The notes beneath the pieces were generated by a model. The model saw only the letters and a program-made list of their open reading frames with translations. It did no database searches and was not told the origin of the DNA. From Oscillospiraceae bacterium (GTDB lineage: Bacteria > Bacillota_A > Clostridia > Oscillospirales > Oscillospiraceae): a stretch of 53,527 nucleotides of DNA. Location: contig CADAPN010000012.1 in NCBI GenBank assembly GCA_902789835.1, positions 1 through 53,527 on the forward strand, in the 5' to 3' direction. Numbering within the stretch: the stretch's first letter is position 1; the number at the start of each line of letters is the position of its first letter. The position numbers and the translations under genes are program-made. Below are positions 1 to 7,430 of the stretch, in pieces.

Positions 1-840
1 CGGCTGCGCATACTGTTCCGTGACGTTCTGCCACTGGGCCGTCAGAGTTGCATCGGTATAAAGACAGATTTCATCCTGCTCTTCCACATCCAGCCAAGGG
101 CCGTCTGTATACTGAAGCCGATATCCGGTAAACTCCCACACGGTTCCGTCATCATCATAGGCAAGATGTGACGGCATCACCGCTGTCATGGTCAAATCAT
201 AGCCGTTGCCGGAGCCTGGTTCCGGAACCACTGCGTTATGGCCGCCAGCATCGTAACCGAGGGTATGCCATGTACCGTCAATGCGGCTGCACATAACATT
301 CAGAAAATAGTCCGCACCGTCCCAGGAGGAAAGGATCTGACTGTCCAACGTATAAACTGCGCCGTCAAACGCGGATATTCCGGGATCAGATAAAAAGAGC
401 GTAACGGAAGAATTGTAAAGATGCGCCTTGGTTTTTGTGTAAAGAGCCTCTCCGCCGGGACCGCCTGACGTTCCCAGTCTCAGGCTGGATACATAGAACC
501 CCTCCAAAGGAACGATCCTGATCCCGATGTCCTGGCTGATCAGCCCGGTCAAACTGCCCGGGTTGCCAACCTCGTCACCGTTGCGATTCACATAGGTAAC
601 ATTGCAGACTTTCTGCACCTGGTTATTCCAGTAGACTTCGTCAGCTGCAAGTTCAACGGTGTTGCCTTCCCCGTCAACATAGTTCGATGCAACAGCATCA
701 TCCCGCTGAACCCCAACACCGACGGTCAGTGTGGCTTCCCCCGGGACCGTGACCGGATCTGCAAAGGCGGATCCCCCCGTAAGTGAAAAAACGAGGAGGA
801 GCGCCAGTAGCGTGCTGATCATTTTAAATCCTGTTTTCAA
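1..840 (-). CDS. Secreted repeat-domain protein (5' part only)
   Basis: The first 280 codons are inside the window; the C-terminus lies beyond the left edge. The frame is open without stops to base 1. I chose the TTG at 838-840, because AGGTG sits 5 bases upstream; the next in-frame ATG (820-822) has no such site. The N-terminus is a classic signal peptide: Lys-containing start, a hydrophobic stretch, then Ala-Phe-Ala before Asp-Pro (about residue 27). Near the visible end the pattern FTGYRLQY...ATLTAQWQ resembles the end of InlB-type B repeats, which are common in Clostridia surface proteins. It is probably exported and may be cell-wall attached. The sortase is the next gene on the opposite strand, but no sorting signal can be seen because the 3' end is missing. 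Exact function unknown. Confidence 0.8.
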   Translation of the reverse strand, partial: MKTGFKMISTLLALLLVFSLTGGSAFADPVTVPGEATLTVGVGVQRDDAVASNYVDGEGNTVELAADEVYWNNQVQKVCNVTYVNRNGDEVGNPGSLTGLISQDIGIRIVPLEGFYVSSLRLGTSGGPGGEALYTKTKAHLYNSSVTLFLSDPGISAFDGAVYTLDSQILSSWDGADYFLNVMCSRIDGTWHTLGYDAGGHNAVVPEPGSGNGYDLTMTAVMPSHLAYDDDGTVWEFTGYRLQYTDGPWLDVEEQDEICLYTDATLTAQWQNVTEQYAQP

Positions 841-902
841 ATGAATCACCTCTGCAAATTGATAAGCCGAACTGCGGCCGAAAATCTCTTTTTTACAGTG
901 CT

Positions 903-931
903 ATCATACACTGCTTTCCACCCGGAGGCAA
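903..931 (-). promoter_or_regulatory. Sigma-A-type promoter of the secreted repeat protein
   Basis: On the minus strand TTGCCT (931-926) and TATGAT (908-903) are separated by 17 bases. Transcription would start near 897, leaving a leader of about 57 bases before the TTG start codon. Found by eye only. Confidence 0.5.
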
Positions 932-1067
932 CTTAAGAAATCTAAATTCGCGATTCTGCCGCCGGAAGAACGGACAAATCCGGACAAATACGGCGTCCTG
1001 AATGAAAAATGACAGTCTGCTATAAAATATTAAGAAAAATTTTTCTGTACATTTTAGAAAAACAGTG

Positions 1068-1073
1068 TATACT
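1068..1073 (+). promoter_or_regulatory. Probable -10 element of the sortase gene
   Basis: TATACT lies 38 bases upstream of the sortase start in an AT-rich stretch. The hexamer 17 bases further up (CTGTAC, 1045-1050) is a poor -35 match, so only the -10 is claimed. A GGAGA ribosome binding site follows at 1101-1105. Confidence 0.35.
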
Positions 1074-1111
1074 ATAAGAAGTTACAACATAGTTACGATT
1101 GGAGACAAATT

Positions 1112-1933
1112 ATGAAAGCCTTTTTACGTGCCCTCTGGCGCGGTCTTCTCGTCATCCTGTGCGGTGTGTTCCTCGGCGTGTTTATCTTCGCCGGGTACCA
1201 GCTTTACAATACCTTCTACGGCTATCATGCCGCTGCCAAGGAATATGATAATTTGAATCAGCAGTTTGTCAGCACACAGACGGCCGCACAGCCGACCGCA
1301 GAACCGACGTTGGAGCCCACTCCCACCCCGACCGCTGAAGCCGTGGAAGAGACGCCCGCTCTGGTCTCCGGTCCGATTTCCGTTGACTTCAATTCCCTGC
1401 TGTCTCAGAATTCCCAGGTCGTCGGCTGGATCTACAGCCCGGACACCGTCATCAGTTATCCGGTCCTGAAGGGCGGAGACAATGAATACTATCTCCATCA
1501 CACGCTGAACGGGACCGAAAACGCAAGCGGCAGCATCTTCATGGATGCCGTCTGTGAACCTGACCTCTCGGGCGACAACACGATTCTTTACGGACATCAC
1601 ATGAACAACGGGTCCATGTTCGCGAGCCTCGCAAACTACAAACAGGAAGGTTACCTCGAAGCGCACCCGGTTCTGTACTACTACACCCCGACCCAGAATT
1701 ATATGCTGCAGGTCTTCACCTGCTTCGTCACCGGCGGCGACTCGGATGTCTATGCGTTCAACTTTGACACCCGGGATCAGTTCCAGGAGTTCATCAACCG
1801 CATGTATTCCCGCTCCAATTTCGATAGCGGCGTTCAGGTCACGAGCAGCGACCATATCATGACGCTCTCCACCTGCAGCTATGAATACGACGACGCGCGC
1901 TACGTGGTACTCTGCAAAATCATTCCGATGTGA
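1112..1933 (+). CDS. srtB: Class B sortase
   Basis: Membrane-anchored cysteine transpeptidase that joins surface proteins to the cell wall or to pilin subunits. Residues 10-30 form an N-terminal membrane segment, followed by a Pro/Thr/Glu-rich linker (about 57-85). The catalytic domain follows: VVGWIYSPDT near 103, YPVLKGGDNEYYLHH, the catalytic His in YGHHMNNGSMF (about 160), the catalytic Cys in TLSTCSY (about 255), and the Arg in ARYVVLC near the C-terminus. The NGSMF block after the His and the longer His-Cys spacing are class B features. Length 273 is normal for the class. No obvious substrate with a sorting motif is complete in the window; the divergent secreted protein at 1-840 is a candidate, cut by the window edge. 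Confidence 0.93.
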   Translation: MKAFLRALWRGLLVILCGVFLGVFIFAGYQLYNTFYGYHAAAKEYDNLNQQFVSTQTAAQPTAEPTLEPTPTPTAEAVEETPALVSGPISVDFNSLLSQNSQVVGWIYSPDTVISYPVLKGGDNEYYLHHTLNGTENASGSIFMDAVCEPDLSGDNTILYGHHMNNGSMFASLANYKQEGYLEAHPVLYYYTPTQNYMLQVFTCFVTGGDSDVYAFNFDTRDQFQEFINRMYSRSNFDSGVQVTSSDHIMTLSTCSYEYDDARYVVLCKIIPM

Positions 1934-1970
1934 TCTCTGATGCACCTGATGCATCACGCATTCACGGACA

Positions 1971-2014
1971 CAGCGCCCGGCCGCTCTCAACGAGCAGCCG
2001 GGCGCTGTTTTTTC
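1971..2014 (+). terminator. Rho-independent terminator after the sortase
   Basis: CAGCGCCCGGC and GCCGGGCGCTG form an 11-bp GC-rich stem with a 13-base loop, followed by TTTTTTC. It lies 38 bases after the sortase stop and also faces the end of the convergent operon at 2036. Confidence 0.85.
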
Positions 2015-2035
2015 TCGGGATGCGGTTCCCGATTG

Positions 2036-2485
2036 TTATGACGCGCTTTTGTCCGGATAAACCGTAATGCTGTCCAGAACGGCGTCGACATCATCCAACG
2101 AGACAGAGAGCTTTCCGGTGCCTTCTCTTGCGGACTGCATTCTCTCCTTCATACGTTCTGCCTGTTCCTCATTCCCGGCGCTCTCATAGAAAAGATGGCG
2201 AAAGGCCGCGTCCGCATATTCCGCGACACGATATTCCTCTTCATGGACGCTTTGGAACGGGTCAACATCGTAGCCGCGATTATAGTACTCCCGGATCATG
2301 TCTCCGTAGTTTTCATCCTGCAGGTTGTACTCCATGTTGCTGTAGGGTTCCCGATTGAACGAACGCCGAAGTTCCGAAACCAGCTTCGTGATGGAGAAGA
2401 TCGCCGCCAGCAGCACCAGCACCGTGAGGACGTTCAGGACCTTGATCAGAAGAGATGATGGTTTTCTTTTCCCTGTTTCACGCAT
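2036..2485 (-). CDS. Small single-pass membrane protein, unknown function
   Basis: 149 residues. A basic N-terminus (residues 1-12) precedes one hydrophobic segment at about 13-35, then an acidic, soluble C-terminal region rich in Glu, Arg and Tyr, predicted helical. It is the last gene of a three-gene operon and overlaps the preceding gene by 8 bases, so the two are translationally coupled. No family recognised. The coupling suggests that it works with the two zinc-ribbon membrane proteins upstream. Confidence 0.75.
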   Translation of the reverse strand: MRETGKRKPSSLLIKVLNVLTVLVLLAAIFSITKLVSELRRSFNREPYSNMEYNLQDENYGDMIREYYNRGYDVDPFQSVHEEEYRVAEYADAAFRHLFYESAGNEEQAERMKERMQSAREGTGKLSVSLDDVDAVLDSITVYPDKSAS

Positions 2486-3224
2486 CCTGCATCACTCCCT
2501 CCAGATAAGCGGTTTTTCTTGCCTCGGAAAATGTGAGGAACTCCGCCAGCTCCTCCCCGTCGAGGCCGAAGAACACGCGCATCATCTCCATCACGTCGGA
2601 AGACATGTTTTCCAGAGCCTCCCGGTGTTCTTCTTTCTCAACATTGCGCAATGCGCGCTCCTCCGTCTCGAGAAAACGATCCAGGTTCTGGCAAAGGCGC
2701 CGAAGTTCATACCCCGTGTTTTCCATCTCCCATTCGTCCAGCTCTCCGTGCAGGAAAACGCATTCCGCGGCCAATACGAAGTCCTTGTAGTACTCCGCGG
2801 TCCACTGTAGGTCCTCATAACCTTCAAACGGACCGTTATAGCAGCGGATGCCGTGATAGGTGAGCCAGGAGGAGAAGGCGATATAATCCCGATCTTCCAG
2901 GCACTTGTCCAGGGTTTCCATGATGGGCTGCGGATTGCGTTCCGCTCTGCTGCGCCGCAGCGCCTCCGGATATCCGTATGTGTTCTCCGAGATCGCGTAG
3001 GTGACAACCGCGGTAATCAGCAGCAGGAGAATGATCAGCATACGCGGAACAATCCGGGCATAATGATCGGCCTTGCCGACCACCGCGGCTTCCGTCTCCG
3101 CGTACCGCCTGCGAAAGCTTGCCATCTCGCTGTGATGGCGCACGGCCTGGTCGTTCGGTTTCCCGCAGTACGGGCAGACGCTTTCTTCCAGTCCGACTTC
3201 GCCGCCGCAGTATTTGCACTTCAT
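2478..3224 (-). CDS. Zinc-ribbon membrane protein, unknown function
   Basis: 248 residues. The first residues form a zinc ribbon with two CxxC knuckles (CKYC at 3-6, CPYC at 17-20). A cytosolic linker leads to one membrane segment (about 62-80, MLIILLLLITAVVTYAI), and an acidic helical domain follows. The architecture (N-terminal zinc ribbon, one membrane helix, extracytoplasmic domain) matches many uncharacterised Firmicutes proteins. The start overlaps the stop of the gene upstream (ATGA, 3221-3224). It shares its layout with the 261-residue protein upstream, so the two may be distant paralogues. Confidence 0.8.
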   Translation of the reverse strand: MKCKYCGGEVGLEESVCPYCGKPNDQAVRHHSEMASFRRRYAETEAAVVGKADHYARIVPRMLIILLLLITAVVTYAISENTYGYPEALRRSRAERNPQPIMETLDKCLEDRDYIAFSSWLTYHGIRCYNGPFEGYEDLQWTAEYYKDFVLAAECVFLHGELDEWEMENTGYELRRLCQNLDRFLETEERALRNVEKEEHREALENMSSDVMEMMRVFFGLDGEELAEFLTFSEARKTAYLEGVMQDA

Positions 3225-4006
3225 TCCAGCATCCCCTTCTCTTTCAGGAATTTCTCACATTCCGCGATCGGAACAAATCCGTCCTTCTTCAGTTTCTGAA
3301 GAAAGGCGTCTTTTTCTTCCTCCGAAATCGGGAATCTGTTTTCAAAATCTACCAGGAGCGGCGCCCTCTTCACAATCAGCACGTCCAGCTCCTCCACACT
3401 GAGATTCGGCCTGCTTTCAAACGTAAGAAGCGATATTTCATCCCGAAAGAGCCATGGGAGCCAATTCGGGTCGCCGTGAGTTTCATATTCCTGCTGCGCC
3501 TCGGCCGCTGCCGCAAGTTCCATGAGCGCATCGCAGAATCGAGCGTGCTTATAGGAATGCACACGGTGCCCTGCCTTGGAAGCCTCGGCATACATCGCCG
3601 CAAGCAAATCGTAATCCCCGGCCTCATACGCTTCGTCAAGTCTCTGAAATGCCTCGCGCTGCCAGAGGTATTCGTTCTTTTCCTTCTCTGCTTCCGCTTT
3701 CTCGCTGTTTGTGCGGACGATCACCGCCGTCGTGATCAGCAGCGCCAGAATCACCGCACCGATCAGCAGGTTTCTTTGCAGCTTCCGGAGATGGGACTTC
3801 GCTTTCCGGTCTGTGAGGCTCCCCAGCTCTTCCAGATTGTCCCGGATTCCTTCCAGTCTGTCAAGATATTCCGTCTCGGCCGCCGGAAGATTCATGGTCC
3901 CGCAGTATGGGCAGCTGGCGCTGTCCGCCGGGTATTCCGCCCCGCAGCTCCGACACAGAACCGTCCGATGGGATGTTTTTTCCAATGGGCTCTGCTCTCT
4001 GTCCAT
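3221..4006 (-). CDS. Zinc-ribbon membrane protein, first gene of operon
   Basis: 261 residues. Two CxxC knuckles (CRSC at 18-21 and CPYC at 32-35) form a zinc ribbon, followed by a helical stretch and one membrane segment at about 91-111 (LLIGAVILALLITTAVIV). The remaining part is a charged helical domain with repeated Ala/Glu-rich segments. AAGGAGG lies about 9 bases before the ATG. It heads the operon that continues with the genes at 2478 and 2036, each overlapping the next. Function unknown; the paired zinc-ribbon membrane proteins could form one envelope complex, which is inference. Confidence 0.8.
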   Translation of the reverse strand: MDREQSPLEKTSHRTVLCRSCGAEYPADSASCPYCGTMNLPAAETEYLDRLEGIRDNLEELGSLTDRKAKSHLRKLQRNLLIGAVILALLITTAVIVRTNSEKAEAEKEKNEYLWQREAFQRLDEAYEAGDYDLLAAMYAEASKAGHRVHSYKHARFCDALMELAAAAEAQQEYETHGDPNWLPWLFRDEISLLTFESRPNLSVEELDVLIVKRAPLLVDFENRFPISEEEKDAFLQKLKKDGFVPIAECEKFLKEKGMLE

Positions 4007-4058
4007 CCCCAGCGTCCTCCTTCCCCGATCAGAACAAATACAATACCCCGATGTCTTA

Positions 4059-4090
4059 AGACGCCGTTGAGAAAGGTCTCAACGGCGTCT
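4059..4090. repeat. Perfect 14-bp inverted repeat (hairpin)
   Basis: AGACGCCGTTGAGA and its exact complement are separated by 4 bases. There is no T-tract on either side, so it is not a standard terminator. It lies 53 bases upstream of the zinc-ribbon operon, in its probable leader or promoter. Confidence 0.7.
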
Positions 4091-4093
4091 CTG

Positions 4094-4144
4094 GATATGT
4101 AAAGAATCAAAGACAGTATCAAAACAACAATGCTTTTACATATC
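4094..4144. repeat. Second inverted repeat upstream of the zinc-ribbon operon
   Basis: GATATGTAAA (4094-4103) and TTTACATATC (4135-4144) are perfect 10-bp arms 31 bases apart, next to the 14-bp hairpin. It could be an operator or a remnant of a mobile-element end. Confidence 0.5.
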
Positions 4145-4304
4145 TCGCTGCCTTTTGTTCCCTTTTATTTTACTTTTTTTCGTTCTTCATGTCAACCCCG
4201 GTTTTGCGAGAGATGTATCATAGCAATTCTTGGCTAAATCTTAATCTCCAAAGACCTTCTCAGCGATCAGTTGTTTGGGATGGAAATACAGAAAGAAATA
4301 TATG

Positions 4305-4336
4305 AAAAAGGCGCCCTCGTATGAGAACGCCTTTTG
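4305..4336 (-). terminator. Terminator of the small-gene run
   Basis: AAAAGGCG and CGCCTTTT pair around an inner CTC/GAG stem. Read on the minus strand the hairpin ends in a run of five T's, suiting the minus-strand genes that finish at 4348. The plus-strand side also has TTTTGTT, so it may work in both directions. Confidence 0.7.
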
Positions 4337-4347
4337 TTAATACTCCT

Positions 4348-4440
4348 TTACTTTTTGGTTCGATAAGAATGAACGCAGCTGGCAATGGCAAAACCTACGG
4401 CAAGACCGGCCAGAACAACAGGGATATACATTTCGACCAT
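4348..4440 (-). CDS. 30-residue membrane miniprotein
   Basis: Short open frame with a well-placed ribosome binding site (AAAGGACT about 8 bases before the ATG). The 30-residue product is nearly all one membrane helix (YIPVVLAGLAVGFAIASCV), with a basic C-terminal tail (YRTKK). It is the last gene of a run of small minus-strand genes, just before the terminator at 4305-4336. Such single-helix peptides can be subunits of membrane complexes, toxins, or phage/plasmid accessory peptides; nothing here decides which. Confidence 0.55.
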   Translation of the reverse strand: MVEMYIPVVLAGLAVGFAIASCVHSYRTKK

Positions 4441-4466
4441 ATTATTTACAGTCCTTTCCTTTTTCT

Positions 4467-4518
4467 GAAATTGAACCAAGTCAGACAGCTTGACCGTCTT
4501 CCTGAGTGTCCGTTGCTT
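4467..4518. repeat. 52-bp direct repeat, copy 1 of pair A
   Basis: About 50 of 52 bases match 4931-4982. In the other copy this segment is the last codons and stop of the gene at 4945 plus the following intergenic DNA. Here the same codons (ending ATDTQEDGQAV, stop) are present without an upstream reading frame, so it appears to be the remnant of a lost paralogue. Confidence 0.85.
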
Positions 4519-4541
4519 ATCTCCTTTTGCTCAGAAAACAA

Positions 4542-4904
4542 TCAGCTGTGTCGCCCTGTGCAGATGTATTCGTTGGGATTATCTGTCGGTTCGAGATTGT
4601 ATCCTGTCTTCGCAAGCTCCACGTACTGCTGATCAGAGCAGGTGAACTTAACCTTCTGCACAGTGTGCATATCAATGATCGTGGCATAAGTCATACTACT
4701 GATAAACAGCACTGCCATAGCGATCATAGAAATGCCAAAGCATGTAAGTTTTTTATGTTCGCGCTTATCCACTGCCACAGCTATGGCAAGGATTGCACAA
4801 GCGAGCATCGTAAGCATACTGGCAAAAATCACCTCTTTGAGGCCTGCATAGATGCTTACAAACGGGATACCTTTGATTTCAAGACACTTAATGAGAGTTT
4901 CCAT
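4542..4904 (-). CDS. Small membrane protein, unknown
   Basis: 120 residues. Two strong hydrophobic segments at about 26-46 and 55-75 (MLTMLACAILAIAVAV and ISMIAMAVLFISSMTYATI), then a soluble C-terminal domain of about 45 residues with two Cys (CSDQQY and CTGRHS), suggesting a small extracytoplasmic domain. AAAGGACT precedes the ATG by 8 bases, in a leader nearly identical to that of the miniprotein at 4348. Unknown family; member of the small-gene run. Confidence 0.65.
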   Translation of the reverse strand: METLIKCLEIKGIPFVSIYAGLKEVIFASMLTMLACAILAIAVAVDKREHKKLTCFGISMIAMAVLFISSMTYATIIDMHTVQKVKFTCSDQQYVELAKTGYNLEPTDNPNEYICTGRHS

Positions 4905-4930
4905 GTTTATTTAGTCCTTTCTAATTCTTT

Positions 4931-4982
4931 GAATTTGAACCAAGTCAGACAGTTTGACCGTCTTCCTGAGTGTCCGTTGCTT
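4931..4982. repeat. 52-bp direct repeat, copy 2 of pair A
   Basis: Matches 4467-4518 at about 50 of 52 positions. It covers the 3' end of the gene at 4945 and the spacer that follows. Confidence 0.85.
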
Positions 4983-5328
4983 TTCGCTTCTTCTGAAGAA
5001 AATAGAGGCGCAGGCTGAAGAACAGGAAACACAGCGCACAAACAAGTGACGGAACGAACCACGGGATACCCCAGTAACTCAATTGAGTGTAGAAAAGTAT
5101 CGGGGTACCGATTGCCAGAAACAGTGAGATGGACGCCAGCTGATCCAACGTGATTTCATGGGGATCCGTGTTGCGGCCCTCCCCCACCATTAGACCACAC
5201 AAAACAGCCTGGGCTATCGCCCACTGCTGATATGCGGTATGGTTACCGATCTCAATGTTGATAACAGCAAGCGCAAGTGCCGTGATCCACAGGATCAGAT
5301 AGATGATCCAGTGCCTTAAACTTTTCAT
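4945..5328 (-). CDS. Small multipass membrane protein, unknown
   Basis: 127 residues with about four hydrophobic segments: residues 5-25, 34-50, 66-85 and 90-112, then a basic tail and an acidic C-terminus (TDTQEDGQTV). I chose the ATG at 5326-5328, preceded by AAAAGGAGG at 11 bases; a longer frame would begin at a TTG inside that binding site. Member of the minus-strand small-gene run. The C-terminal codons are duplicated at 4467-4518. Confidence 0.65.
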   Translation of the reverse strand: MKSLRHWIIYLILWITALALAVINIEIGNHTAYQQWAIAQAVLCGLMVGEGRNTDPHEITLDQLASISLFLAIGTPILFYTQLSYWGIPWFVPSLVCALCFLFFSLRLYFLQKKRKATDTQEDGQTV

Positions 5329-5357
5329 AAAAAAGAGTTCCTCCTTTTTACTCAAAC

Positions 5358-5729
5358 TTACTCGTTTGTATCTTCTTCGCTACTGGAAGGCCAGATCATT
5401 GCCACTTGCGCGAAGCTTACCGAAGCAGCCGCAAGCAACGTCATCAACATGCCAAACAAGGTGGCTTTCTCTTTGAAGAAGAAAAGCATACCCGTAGCGA
5501 AACAAAAGCTCAAAAGCATCGCACCCATCGAGGCGCTCCACCAACCAACCGGTCCATGCTCATTTTTGGCCAATATGTCACCCAAAATGAAAGCGAGCGA
5601 GACGGCGCCAACGCACAACCAGATGAAGGCAAAGAGCGTGTCTTTCCGAGCAATCTGTAGTGCGAGCATAACTACTGAAGTGCTGCCTAAGCATTTACCT
5701 GTAAACGAGAGATTGATAGCTTTTTTCAT
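5358..5729 (-). CDS. Four-helix small membrane protein, unknown
   Basis: 123 residues with four hydrophobic segments: about 10-26, 30-50, 61-82 and 87-108. AAAGGAA lies 8 bases before the chosen ATG (5727-5729); an earlier ATG nine codons upstream lacks a site. Size and helix number resemble uncharacterised membrane proteins in mobile elements. It is followed 29 bases later by the next small membrane protein, so the two are likely co-transcribed. Confidence 0.65.
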   Translation of the reverse strand: MKKAINLSFTGKCLGSTSVVMLALQIARKDTLFAFIWLCVGAVSLAFILGDILAKNEHGPVGWWSASMGAMLLSFCFATGMLFFFKEKATLFGMLMTLLAAASVSFAQVAMIWPSSSEEDTNE

Positions 5730-5751
5730 GTTTTTATTTCCTTTCTTATTT

Positions 5752-5798
5752 TTCATTTTTGATATGATCTCTCAGACTCAGCGTTACGGGGCAATACC
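5752..5798. repeat. Duplicated gene-end module, copy 1 of pair B
   Basis: About 47 bases that match 7981-8028 at roughly 85% by eye. In both copies, read on the minus strand, the last codons of a gene (Ile-Ala-Pro-stop) are followed by the same intergenic DNA leading to the next gene's ribosome binding site. Confidence 0.7.
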
Positions 5799-6242
5799 CT
5801 CGCGGTTCAGCCTTTCAACCAAATCCTCCTGGTCTTGCTGCTCCTTGCCTTTGGGCGGGATGATCACAGGAACAGAATCGATCAGCTGAAAAGCAATCTG
5901 ATCGTCGCCAAAATGCTTCTCGAATAACTCCTTTACATCTGCGACATCAACAAGCTTTCCATGCGGCGGTACCTGCGTTGCTACATATTCGCCTTGCTTT
6001 TCGCCCATGATGAACGGGGCATATTTCTCAGTTTTGCCGTCCGGCCAAATCATGAGGCAAATCGGATATTTGCGTGGCATCCCCATATTCTGGATATAGA
6101 TTCCTGCCTTCGGCAGGTTCTCTTCGCCCGGCTGCTCTTCTTTTGCGAACCGATGGATAATATCGGCTTTTAACTGCTCTGCCAGCGGGGTATCGATTGC
6201 TGCACGGGTGCAGGTGTCTCTCCAATCTTGAAATGAGTTCAT
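5784..6242 (-). CDS. Hypothetical soluble protein
   Basis: 152 residues from the ATG at 6240-6242, which has AAAGGAAAA about 6 bases upstream; a longer frame (to 6371) would run through the 12-bp hairpin at 6264-6295 and is unlikely. The protein is acidic, without membrane segments. It has a beta-rich centre (AGIYIQNMGMPRKYPICLMI, WPDGKTEKYAPFIMGEKQG) and a charged C-terminal tail. No family recognised. Confidence 0.65.
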   Translation of the reverse strand: MNSFQDWRDTCTRAAIDTPLAEQLKADIIHRFAKEEQPGEENLPKAGIYIQNMGMPRKYPICLMIWPDGKTEKYAPFIMGEKQGEYVATQVPPHGKLVDVADVKELFEKHFGDDQIAFQLIDSVPVIIPPKGKEQQDQEDLVERLNREGIAP

Positions 6243-6263
6243 TGATAATTTTCCTTTCAATAG

Positions 6264-6295
6264 ACCTATCTGCTTTTTGCCGCAGATAGGTCTGT
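6264..6295. repeat. Perfect 12-bp intergenic hairpin
   Basis: AGACCTATCTGC and GCAGATAGGTCT flank an 8-base loop (TTTTTGCC) between the genes at 6305 and 5784. Neither strand has a T-tract after the stem. It may be an RNA processing or stability hairpin in the operon transcript. Confidence 0.6.
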
Positions 6296-6304
6296 CCTTT
6301 AGTA

Positions 6305-6655
6305 TTAGTTGGTATGCAGCGTAGTCTCGAATGAAACGCCATTCATAGTCTCTGCACCGGGAAGAACCCACGGCTTCATGATCTCAAGCATGGCTTCCCA
6401 CGCATCGTCGATGAACTCTGCTGTGATCTCGTCAGAGGTAAATCCACACGATTCCTCATCGCCGCTAAAGTCAAGAATTCCGTACTCGTCTTCCAGTGAG
6501 GAAAACTTTTTCTGGTTCTTGGAAATGAGATTCTCTAACTTGTCGCTGTCAATGCTCATTTCGATTTGGCGGATCTCAAACGGGATTCCGTCTTCTGCCT
6601 GCCTTTCGCTGACCTTAAGAGCAATGGCCAAAAAGAAAACTGCGTGATTTTTCAA
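6305..6655 (-). CDS. Hypothetical acidic protein
   Basis: 116 residues starting at a TTG (6653-6655), with AAGGAGAG about 8 bases upstream. No membrane segments; highly acidic (many Glu/Asp), helical. A functional guess is not possible. The ending (NGVSFETTLHTN) is polar. The TTG start and good binding site fit the rest of the run, in which every gene has its own ribosome binding site. Confidence 0.6.
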   Translation of the reverse strand: MKNHAVFFLAIALKVSERQAEDGIPFEIRQIEMSIDSDKLENLISKNQKKFSSLEDEYGILDFSGDEESCGFTSDEITAEFIDDAWEAMLEIMKPWVLPGAETMNGVSFETTLHTN

Positions 6656-6762
6656 TGGTTATCTCTCCTTGTCATTATTTGTTTTGTGTTATTTCTTCTT
6701 GATGTCGTCGAGTTCGTTGTAAAACCCGTATCGGCAACTTACACTTTTACCCACCGCTGTTA

Positions 6763-6958
6763 TTACGCATACCAGAAGGCTTTGGGGTTGTCTTCGCGCT
6801 TGTCTTCCGGGACGGCGTGGTATTTAACGCCGCCAACTGTGACATATTCGCGGTCGAGCTCGTTCACAGTATCAGCTACATCCTCTGACGCATCTCGGGC
6901 AGCAGCACCAGACGTGCTTCTGCTTCTCAGCGAAACGTGCAAACAGTTTATTTTGCAT
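6763..6958 (-). pseudogene. Possible frameshifted small gene
   Basis: A strong ribosome binding site (AAGGAGG, 9 bases from ATG at 6956-6958) opens a frame of only 28 residues that ends at 6872. The frame one base along is open from about 6951 to 6763 and encodes a much more protein-like sequence: acidic helix (ASEDVADTVNELDREY), then VTVGGVKYHAVPEDKR and a stop. A single-base shift near 6905-6925 would join the first part to it as one protein of about 65 residues. Either the gene is broken or there is a sequence error. Confidence 0.45.
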
Positions 6959-7430
6959 CTTGATTTTCCTCCTTAAAAAACAACTCTGGGTTGTCGTGGA
7001 TGTTACCGAGAACTTCGTTCTTGAAGCGAGCATCCATAGGATACGTGGTTCCTGCCGCCGTTTCAAAGACCCAACGGGCATGAATGGTGTCCCATTTGAC
7101 AACTGCTTCTCTGAAGAAGTAGATCTCGGTTCTGACCTGAATGATGTCATCCTCGAAGATCTGCGTTCCATTGATGTCGTTGAATCCAACATACTGGCCA
7201 ACAGTGTCTGAATGGACGACCCACTTGTCGAATTCGGCAGAGACGCTGTGCAGCTGAGTGAAGTCTTCAGGATCCTGAACTGCTTTTCCATAAATAATGG
7301 AGAAATCGCCTTCTCCCTGAAGAATTCCGCCATAGCACCAGACAGAGGGCAACGGTTTCCCGTCGCCCATTCTGATCTGTTCTCCGAGACGTCTGTGCTG
7401 GCCTCTGTAAAGAATAGTTCTTTTCAGCAT
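6948..7430 (-). CDS. YopX-family protein
   Basis: 160 residues from the ATG at 7428-7430, preceded by GGGGGAAGG. The centre (VVHSDTVGQYVGFNDINGT, then QIFEDDIIQV) is the hallmark of the YopX family, first known from Bacillus phage SPbeta and common in phages and mobile elements of Firmicutes. The family is beta-rich and its function is not known. It marks this stretch as phage- or element-derived. It overlaps the gene upstream by 7 bases and the small broken gene downstream by 11. Confidence 0.75.
   Translation of the reverse strand: MLKRTILYRGQHRRLGEQIRMGDGKPLPSVWCYGGILQGEGDFSIIYGKAVQDPEDFTQLHSVSAEFDKWVVHSDTVGQYVGFNDINGTQIFEDDIIQVRTEIYFFREAVVKWDTIHARWVFETAAGTTYPMDARFKNEVLGNIHDNPELFFKEENQDAK

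Larger units (their letters stand above)
4007..4347. other. Intergenic stretch at the left edge of the accessory region
   Basis: No convincing gene. The stretch changes from GC-rich to AT-rich at about 4090 and holds two inverted repeats upstream of the zinc-ribbon operon plus a terminator for the minus-strand small-gene run (each listed separately). The base-composition change marks the probable left junction of the accessory region, but I could not find a sequence here that repeats the tRNA-Pro end at 26174. Confidence 0.5.

Noticed and set aside
4200..4230. Tn554-type GATGTA core at both ends as an attachment pair
   Set aside because: GATGTA occurs at 4212-4217 and, inverted, at 26165-26170; six bases in opposite orientation are not evidence of attachment sites.
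6872..7333. A 153-residue minus-strand frame over the YopX gene
   Set aside because: It overlaps the YopX-family gene in another frame; only its last 28 codons have a ribosome binding site and are treated as part of the possible broken gene.
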